Source: Phaeodactylum tricornutum CCAP 1055/1
Lineage: Eukaryota > Bacillariophyta > Bacillariophyceae > Surirellales > Neidiaceae
NCBI RefSeq assembly: GCF_000150955.2
Contig: NC_011690.1
Span: 62,001-126,000 of the forward strand
Direction: 5' to 3'
DNA: 64,000 nucleotides
Positions 20,955 to 29,500 of this stretch are shown here, piece after piece (positions within the stretch are counted from its first letter, which is position 1; each line of letters opens with the position of its first letter). A program made the position numbers and the translations under genes. The notes beneath the pieces were generated by a model. It had not been told where the DNA came from and searched no databases. It worked only from the letters and a program-made list of their open reading frames with translations.

Positions 20955-21518
20955 TCAGCGATTACTATCCAGGCCCAGTTCTGAGTAAAAGGATTTCATC
21001 TTTTCCTCCATGCGCTCAACCGACTTGGAGTGGGCTTCCTTCATGGCAGAGGTACACGCATTGTTCACGTCCAGCACGTCCGCGGACTCAAAATAGGTCT
21101 CATCAATATTCACGCCAGTTGGTCGTTGCTGGCAATCAAATGTCACTTTAACCTTGCCATCTGCGGCGACGCCTTCGACCGACGTCGAAGCTAGCTCTTG
21201 CATAAGCGAAGCAGTCATTTTTCCGACACGCTGGGAGCGCTTAAAATTGTCCATAGAATCCATGATACTCGGTACACCCTCCAAATTCCCCAGTTGCCCT
21301 TCTCCGTTGTATCCGTTTTTCTCCTCACTTTTCCCCGAGAACCATCCACCAATATTAAACCCGCGTAAAGCGGAAGGGTTTGTTTGCGAGGGACGCCGAA
21401 ACCGCAACCGGCCTTGAGTGTTTCGGCCATCTTCCGTCCTCATCGGTCCCAAAGAAAATGCATATGCATGCGCAACAAACGCTCCCAACAACAGGCTTCC
21501 ATACGCGCAGAGGACCAT
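20955..21518 (-). CDS. Second YbaB/EbfC-family protein with plastid-type leader
   Basis: The start is placed at MVLCAYGSLLLGAFVAHAYA, a clean signal peptide, rather than at a farther upstream in-frame methionine that gives an unlikely extension. The cleavage region AYA-FSLGP has the Phe typical of diatom plastid leaders. The 187-residue product has a Gly-rich linker and then the YbaB-like core from about residue 85: a long helix (SMDNFKRSQRVGKMTASLMQ), the strand pair VEGVAADGKVKVTFDCQQRP with VNIDETYF, and a second long helix to the end. That order is the YbaB/EbfC dimer fold. The Gly-Lys-Val strand is clear. It is convergent with eIF3h (139 bp between stops). Its ATG lies about 235 bp from the LTR of the neighbouring retroelement, so its promoter abuts the transposon island. 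Confidence 0.8.
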   Translation of the reverse strand: MVLCAYGSLLLGAFVAHAYAFSLGPMRTEDGRNTQGRLRFRRPSQTNPSALRGFNIGGWFSGKSEEKNGYNGEGQLGNLEGVPSIMDSMDNFKRSQRVGKMTASLMQELASTSVEGVAADGKVKVTFDCQQRPTGVNIDETYFESADVLDVNNACTSAMKEAHSKSVERMEEKMKSFYSELGLDSNR

Positions 21519-21753
21519 AGGCTTTACGATCTTTTTCAAAACAAACGTTATGTTTTGTTCAGCCGAGAAAGAGAGACAGACGACTTGTTGCCCTCTCGGT
21601 CGAGACGAAAGTAACAGAAACACAGTATGACGACTTTGTAATGTCACCGAGTTTCCTATCGTTGTTTCTGCCCTTACAACCCTCGTAGTTGTTAGTAGGC
21701 TTCGGCTATGATGGAGCACGGATTCAAAATCACTGACCTATGGCACTTGATCG

Positions 21754-21902
21754 TAGAAAAACCCTACGACAAGCATATCGGGGTTCGTTATCCCTTTATC
21801 TTGGGTTTATGCTTCTAAGTCTTTGTTTTACGTCTTTTTATCATATCTACAATCCTTTGGTCCCACAGACACGTTTTAGCCCATTATCGTTGCAGTTTTC
21901 TA
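21754..21902 (+). repeat. Left LTR of older copia element
   Basis: Direct repeat of the segment at 35209-35357. It begins TAGAAAA and ends TTTTCTA, a 7-bp perfect inverted end, instead of the usual TG...CA. Four further bases (gttt) are shared past the end, so the true border could be 153 bp. Confidence 0.85.
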
Positions 21903-22599
21903 GTTTATCAGACCCAGTGTTCTAAGCTGAGGTAGCGGGATCAAAGGTAGGGTGATTCGTTGTGATTTGAGTGTTTGAGTGATCGCCAAGTCCGATAGTG
22001 CCTGGGGAGGTAAAGCTAAAATACCTGGCTCTTCATGTTGTTGTTGAGTCGCCGAAGCCTGCAGAGGCCTGGAATATACTGCCAGTTTCTCGTAATGGTC
22101 CATGTGGTAGACATGTTGATTGGTAACTGGGTTTCGTATCCGTCTAACGGTCTGAAACGAGGCAAAATCTCCATGGTGGGACACTTCCATGGATCTCTTC
22201 ATCTACCGAAGAAGGTGCATTGCACAAGAATTTAGTGTTTGCTAAAAGCTCGGATCCAAGCTTTATCCATGTGTGGATGATAAGTAGTTTGTTTGCATGG
22301 AACATTTACTTATACAGCAACAATTATCGGACTTGTACCAAACGGTAATTGTGGATCCTCCACTCTGATAGATATCAGCCAAATATCTCGTATTATGGGT
22401 TGTGACATGAAAATGGTGTTTGTCGCGTTTTATTGAAATGGTTCCCAAATGGTATTCAATATCAATATCACTTATATGGTATTTATGTGGTGTTCACATG
22501 TGATGTTATCAGTGATCAATAATTCTCGTGTTCATGTGGTGCAAAAAGAACACTGAATGTTGTCGAACCAGCTTACGAAGTTTTATGAAATTTAAGACA

Positions 22600-25040
22600 G
22601 GTGAAGAAGACAAGAGTTGACCATGGCAGCTGCTTTAGCTCTAGTTCGAAATGCTTTACAAGCAATCGGCATTGTTGATGTCAAACAACGCGATGCTATC
22701 ACGGATTCGATTACATCTATGGATGTTTTCGAGATCGCAACGGATGATTTCATCAAGGACATGTGTAAGAACATCCGTCGTCCCGGGGGTACGCTTCCGA
22801 ATCCTAATGCAGAACAACCTGGAGCCCCGGCCATGATTCCTTGCAATGGTGTAGCAATTTCACCCACTGCGGAGGAGCATCTTGTGTTGTTGGCATACTA
22901 TGTTTGTCACCTCAAGCACACTTCTCGGCCTTATCCGGCTCAGTTCAATGCGGCGCGTATTTTCTTGATGATTGAAATCAAGAAGCGTGAGAAGGAAGAC
23001 AGAGAGTTAGCGAAAGACCTTGTTGCTCCTGGACAAATTGAAGACCTGAAGAAGATCCGTGATGCCTTCGAAAATATTGCGGAATATTTGCTTCAAATTC
23101 GAGGAACAACGGGAGTTCCATTGGCTTATGTCATTTGTGAAGACAAAGAAGTTCCTGAAGGTCCAGATAACGACTATCAAGATGCGTTTGAAGAAATGAT
23201 AGCGTGATGTCTGAATGAAGAAGAGTCCTATGCAGCAGATAATGCTCAAGTGTGGTCTATTATTCGCGTTTGTACTCATGGTGGTCCTACTTGGAGCTGG
23301 GTATCGGCTTATGCTTGAGCTTGTAATGGTTGTGCGGCTTGGTTTGCACTTCGCTCGCATTATTTGGGACCGACTAATCAGTCGAAGATTATGACGCGTG
23401 CTGAAGGTGATCTTGAGTCAAAGTTCTACAACAGAGAGCGTTGTAACTTTACTTTCAAACGTTTTGCTGAGATTCATCAGCAAGCTCATACAGATCTGGA
23501 AGAGTTTGGAGAGCCATTGACAGAGGCTGCAACAGTTCGGAAATTTTTGAAACGGATTCAGGCATTGTTTCTCAATTCTGCAATTGCCACTGTTTGTGCT
23601 AACCCATCTTTGAAAAATGATTTTGAAGCCACAGTGAATTTCCTCAGTGAGTTTATTGAAGAGCAGAATCAGGCTCAGCTTCGGAATATTTCGTCAGGTC
23701 AATCTGGTCACGGTTGAGGACAAGGTAGAGGATCAGGTCAAGGTAATAAAGGTTGCAGTGGACGCGGTGATAAAGGTGTTTTCAACAAAGGTTCGACCAA
23801 GGGCATGGTGGATAAGTATTATACCTTTGATGAATACAAGAGTATGAATGCTGAACAGAAGCGTCACTTGCATACGTTATGTCAAGAAGCTGGTGGTAAA
23901 CGCAATGCTTCTACTGTTGATTCTCTGTTGATTCTCAAGAAAAGGATGACAAGAAATTGAAGACGAGTCGTGATGATACAAGCTCGCTTACTTCGAAGTC
24001 GTCGGCAGGTCGAAATATGTCGCAGAGAAGTTCGAATATGTCAGTGGTATCAACACGTTCTATCTCTATACAGTCACTGGAGAGTGCATTTATATCACAT
24101 GCGGTCATGCAAACATTCAAATGATTTCGTCACACGAAAGTACAGTATCAGTTGTGTTGTCTAGTATTTCGGTGTCACTTGATGAACAGCATTTTGTTGA
24201 AGCACTTGAGAAGACATGTCTTGTGAGTGTTGCTCAGTTGTCAAATTACAGGTACAGAGTTACTCCGGAAGAGTTAGCCAGATGTTGGAATATCGGTTTA
24301 TCTGCAGCGAAACAAACTTTATTGGCTACGACTCAGAGAGGAGTCAAGGATATTGCCAGTCGGTCTTTAACACAGAGAGTCAAGCCAACTACCAGTCAGC
24401 TCAGATACCGACATCTCCGTACAAGTGTGTATATGAATACAATGTTTTCTTGTGTAATGTCTTTGAGCGGAAACACCTATGCCCAGATTTACGTCAACGA
24501 TCTTGATTGGACACATGCTTATGCTATGAAGTCAAAAGGTAATGCCCATGAGACATTGGATTTGTTGTTTCACCGGGAAGGTGTTCCAGCCGAGATTATT
24601 TTGGATGGCGCGAAAGAATTGGTGCAGGGTGAATTGAGACGGAAGGTTCGTGCGGCAGGATCTCATGCTAGACAGATTGAACCTTACTCACCGTGGTTAA
24701 ATTGAGCTGAGACTGCAATCAGAGCATTGAAACGCATGACTAACATGGCTATGAAAAAGTCATCTGCACTGTTATATTTATGGGATTTTTGCCTGGAGTT
24801 GCAAAGTATGATTCGATTGTCAATTGCCCATAACATTTATGCATTGAACAATGATGTACCGAACATGGCAGTGTCAGGTGATACGACGGATATCAGTCAC
24901 TTACGTGAATTCGCTTGGTATAATTGGATATGGTATTTGGACCCAGTCGACTTTCCGGTAGACAAACGGAATCTAGGTCGCTGGCTTGGTCCTGCGCATG
25001 ACATTGGTGATGTTATGTGTGCGCGTATACTTGTTTGAAG
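22600..25040 (+). mobile_element. Gag-like and integrase remains of older copia element
   Basis: The first third encodes a helical gag-like product starting near 22.62 kb (MAAALALVRNALQAIGI). The later part shows a copia-type integrase core (TYAQIYVNDLDWTHAYAM and the PYSPWLN segment) that resembles the same region of the nested element. Broken; edges are rounded. Confidence 0.75.
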
Positions 25041-25750
25041 TGGTCAAGTGGTATCTCGAACTTCTTACTCGCCACTTTCTACAGCTGATCTTAATTCCAG
25101 GGAGGTGCAATTAGACAAGTCCTCATTTGACGCAACTTTGAGCTATAATAACTGTGATGATGCTATTGCCCCTGTGTTTCCTGAAGAGTATAATGTATTT
25201 TGCGCTTATTCAGATGATTCGACAGGGGACAAGCCGACAATGCCTCAAGCAGACGAGTTAGATCACGAAGCTTTTGATGAATACCTTGATGCTCAAGTTG
25301 TGTTACTGTACAAAGACATTGCTACCACTGGAACAGTCATTGCGCGTAAAAAGGATTGCAATGGTAACGTGGTAGGGAAATCACATCCCAATCCTGTTTT
25401 GGATACAAGAGTTATGGAAGTCCAGTTCCCGGACGGTAATGTGCAGAAATTTGCTGCTAACGTTATTGCGGAACACTTATATTCGCAGGTGGATGATGAA
25501 GGACGCCGGTTTCGAATAGTAGATGAGATCATTGATCACAAGATGGATGGATCGGCAGCCGCACCTGACGATATGTATTATACGGACAAGCATGGTGTGA
25601 AACGCATAAGACAAACCACTAAAGGCTGGGTATTGTTATTGCAATGGAAGGACGGATCTACAACTTGGTTTCCTCTTAAAGATCTGAAGGAATCGAATCC
25701 AATTGAAGTCGCCAAATATGCCATTGCTAACAAACTGCTTCATGAGCCAG

Positions 25751-26447
25751 TGATAAGATTCTACCTGCTTACGAGTGTATTTGTAGAATACGACGAAAGA
25801 GTAGAAGTTGGGGGGAAAGCCTCGTAGAGGCTCCGATTGTTTTAATCGGTAGGTTTTTAGATTGAGATTGTGAGACTAAAATAGAGGTTCCAAAATGAAA
25901 CCTTTTGTGTTGGAAACAGAATGTACGAACGTAGAAACCCCGTAGCCAATGTACTGGCTATCGAACCATTGACATAGTTTTTGTCGAGATGATTGGATCA
26001 CCTATGTGATCGCCAAACCATCGAGTTCGGATGGTGCCAACAGTATCTGTTGACAACTTTCATCTAGGGAAACCGTATGGTAATCAGGAATATTTCGTTC
26101 CTAGCATATCAGGTTTGATAAGACGAGTTGTCTTATACGCCTCATGCAACGGAACCAGAGTTGTGTATGTTGCAAACATTTGGGTGCATAACGCAAATAT
26201 TTGGTTTCCTATGAGACGCTTCGTATTTTCCTCCGGCATGCCACACACGGGAAATGAACCCGACGAGGACAGTCGTCTGGCCACTGCGTCTGTCCTACGA
26301 CAGAGCCAGGAAAAAGGAAATGGCAATGAGGCCAAGATCTAGAGCTAGTGAATCCTAGATAGATGTTCCAACAAACAATGCTAAGGCTAAGCAATTCTAT
26401 CTACAACGTAGTATCAAATTGTAGCATTGTGTGGCTATAATTTATCA
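25751..26447 (-). repeat. 3' LTR of younger copia element
   Basis: 697 bp, the same as 32504-33200 as far as I can read. It contains a chain of small perfect hairpins (see findings). A plus-strand 103-codon frame inside it is antisense to the element and is not called as a gene. Confidence 0.92.
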
Positions 26448-26538
26448 CTCCCTTCAATCTTGTAGTCCGGGAGTACAAAATCCGGGCGAAAGATTGGTTC
26501 CAAAAAATTTGAGAAGCGAAGGTCTTATTGCCCTTGGG

Positions 26539-29500
26539 TCAATAAAGTATGTGACGAACGAGGAATTTGTGTTGTGGACCAGGTAGGCATTTCGTCAACG
26601 TGTCGGCCAAATTTGAGCCGGTAGGTTCATGTGCGATCCGCATTGCCCCGCTAGCAATGCTTTCGCGAACCTTGTGATAAGAAATAGCATTATGCTTTTT
26701 CTTGAGTACGGACGAGGGAATCGTCGCACTGGTGACAACACTCATGTTGTCACAAAATACATTTGCGGGACCGTCAATAGGGATACCAAGGACACGTAGG
26801 TTGTAACGCAATGTAATGATCATTTCGGAAGCGATGCGCATAGCAACAAATTCAGATCCGTAAGTCGAGGCTTCGACTGTGTTTTGTCTCTTAGAGTACC
26901 AACGAATTGGTGTGCCATTGATAAAAGCGAGTATGCCCGTAGTAGAACGTCGCGTGACGTGGCAATCTGCGTGGGCAGCGTCGACAAAGACAGAAACTTG
27001 CACAGCGCGCCCTAAAGGTGGGGGCATATCCGGGGGCAATTCTTCTTGTGCGTCGGGGTATTGTTCTTTCCAAGAAGGGTTGACAAAATTAATATGCGAA
27101 AAATCGCGCGTGTGCGGGTCGCAGACGAGTTTGGAGTTCAGGTGACGTTTGAGGTAACCGAACATGCGGAGGACAGCATTATAATGTCCGATCCGTGGTC
27201 TTGCATTGAAGCGAGACATTAAACCGACCTCTTGAGTGATGTCGATCCGACCGAGTTCCGACGTCCATAGTAGAATGCCAATTAGGCTCATATAGTAGTT
27301 CGTGCGGTCATCGGTGAGGTAACCCGATGTATCTAACTCAGGGTGATATCCGTGAGGAAGCGGGGTCACAATGCGACTGCTGCTAGGCAGTTTTTCACCG
27401 AGCGTCTGCTCGATGTTGAGAATTGCGCTTGTTAAGTACTGTTTTGCAGACATGTACCACGCTTTGGTGCCATCGTTAAATGTATGCACTCCGGTGGTTG
27501 CCCCCAGAAATGTTTTGGGTGCAGAGCCGCCCTTAAGTGTATAAGGGATATTTTCAAGCGCTTTTAAAATTGCTTTAGTATCAGCTGAAACGATTGTTAA
27601 ATCGTCGACGTAACTGATAATATATTCATAATATTCAGTTTTGTCAAGCCTTTGTGCCTTACGAAACCACATATCGGGGTCCGCTTTAGACGATACAAAA
27701 CCCAGGAATCTGAGGTTTTGTGCAAGATGAGAATGCCATGCGGCACCGCTTGACTTGAGGCCATATAACGCTTTCGCGATTAATACGACTTTGCCTTCGT
27801 GTTCACCGAACTCGGGCCCGGCGATTGAGAAGACTTTTTCGCGACAATCGGCATTGACGTATGCATTGCCGATGTCAACTGACACAAGGTCAAGGTTATT
27901 GAGGCTTGCAAGGAGGAAGCCAAGGCGTACGCTCTCGCGGGAGGCGACGCTAGAGTAAGTATCTTCGTCTGGTGGGTCGGTGACGTGTCCGCCGGCGACG
28001 AGTCGGGCTTTACGCCGGAAATCCATTTTTACATCGAAAATGATCCACATGGGGATTCTTTTGTAGTCGGAGGGCGCTCGTTCTCCCTTATCCTTGATAG
28101 TGAAGGTTTTCATGCTCTCAAGTGTATCCATTTCTTTGCGAATTGCATCGCGCCAGAGGTGATTGCCGTTCTGCTTGTCCAATTCGTAAGCGTGGGGTAC
28201 GTTGCGAGGGACTTCTATTCCGTATTTGTATCGATTTTTCTTTTTTCGCGTCTTGGCAGCACGGATCCATCGGTCGGCCTTTTTCAGCACGGTGGGAGCC
28301 CAATAAGAAAAGGCATGTTCAGATAGGAGATCGTGGTCGGCCGCATATTTGGCCACCGGGTAGGGATTGCTCTCCTTCAAAGAGGTGAGGGGCTCCCAGG
28401 TAAATTCACCGTTGGCCCATTTTACGCGTAGAAACCATCCACGCGTACGTCCCCGACCACCGCGGGGGCGTTTTTGATGATCGACAATATCATCAAAAGT
28501 GTACCATTCATTTCCGTCATCATCGATCTGCTTATAAACAGCATCAAGGAGAGCTTGGTAACCGTGGACTTCCTCGGTACCGTCGTCGAATTCGACGACG
28601 AAATTTCCAGGGTCGTCGTTAGGGACTGGAGTACCGTCGCGATCGCGCTTGGTAACTCGGCCCTGGCGCTGAACCGCACCCGAAGTGAGTAGAACGTCAG
28701 TACCAATAATTAAGGAGGTGGGGTCCTGATCCGGTGAGTCGTTCTCGAAGAAATCGTCAACCGTGAGCCCGGGATCCAGTTGAATATGGTCGTCCCCTTC
28801 GTTCAGATCGTATAACACGTGTCTGTTACGGGTGTTGCCATCGCCGGGATCGTCGGATCGCCGAGCGACTTTCATCGCTTCGTCACGGCGGAAAGCCGGC
28901 GCTTTGATTTTGTTACCGAGGGCGAAATCAGAAGGCTGATAAATCTCCCTTATGGTGGCGTCAAAAGTAGCGAGGGCAGTCTGCAGAGCAGACGAATCGA
29001 GGTTTTGGAGAGGTGTAACGGTAGATCGAGTGATTACAGTACCCTTGGCTGTCAAAATATGGTAGCACAAGGCTTGGCCCACATTGGTGGCAATACCTAA
29101 CCAACGGCCGACTTTGGCTTTATTTTGTGGAAATTTGACATCGGGATTGTCAAAATACTGAACTGGTTCGAAAAATTCGAAAACCAGGATTTCAGAAATA
29201 TCATGGGTGTCGCCAGTCATCGCAGTAAGAGGCGTGATCCAGGCCAGCGCTTTTCGTGCCGTGTGGTTACGTACGAAAATGACGTAGGCAAGGGCGTAGT
29301 CCCATAATTGTTCGGGACACTTGGTGGTTTCGAGAACGAGGCGCGTGTGAATGCGCGCAGCACCAAATTCGTGTTCGCAGCGATTTTGCCACGGAGAGTA
29401 GGGTTCAGTGACCGTCGTCTTTATCCAGTGACTGGAAGTTAATTTTTTCCATTTGCTAAGTGTTTCCACTTTCGCGTTATCGGTGTGCAATTGTGCAGGA

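Noticed and set aside
26031-26342. 103-codon plus-strand frame that also occurs at 32784-33095
   Set aside because: It lies inside the LTRs, antisense to the element, and exists twice only because LTRs are duplicated.
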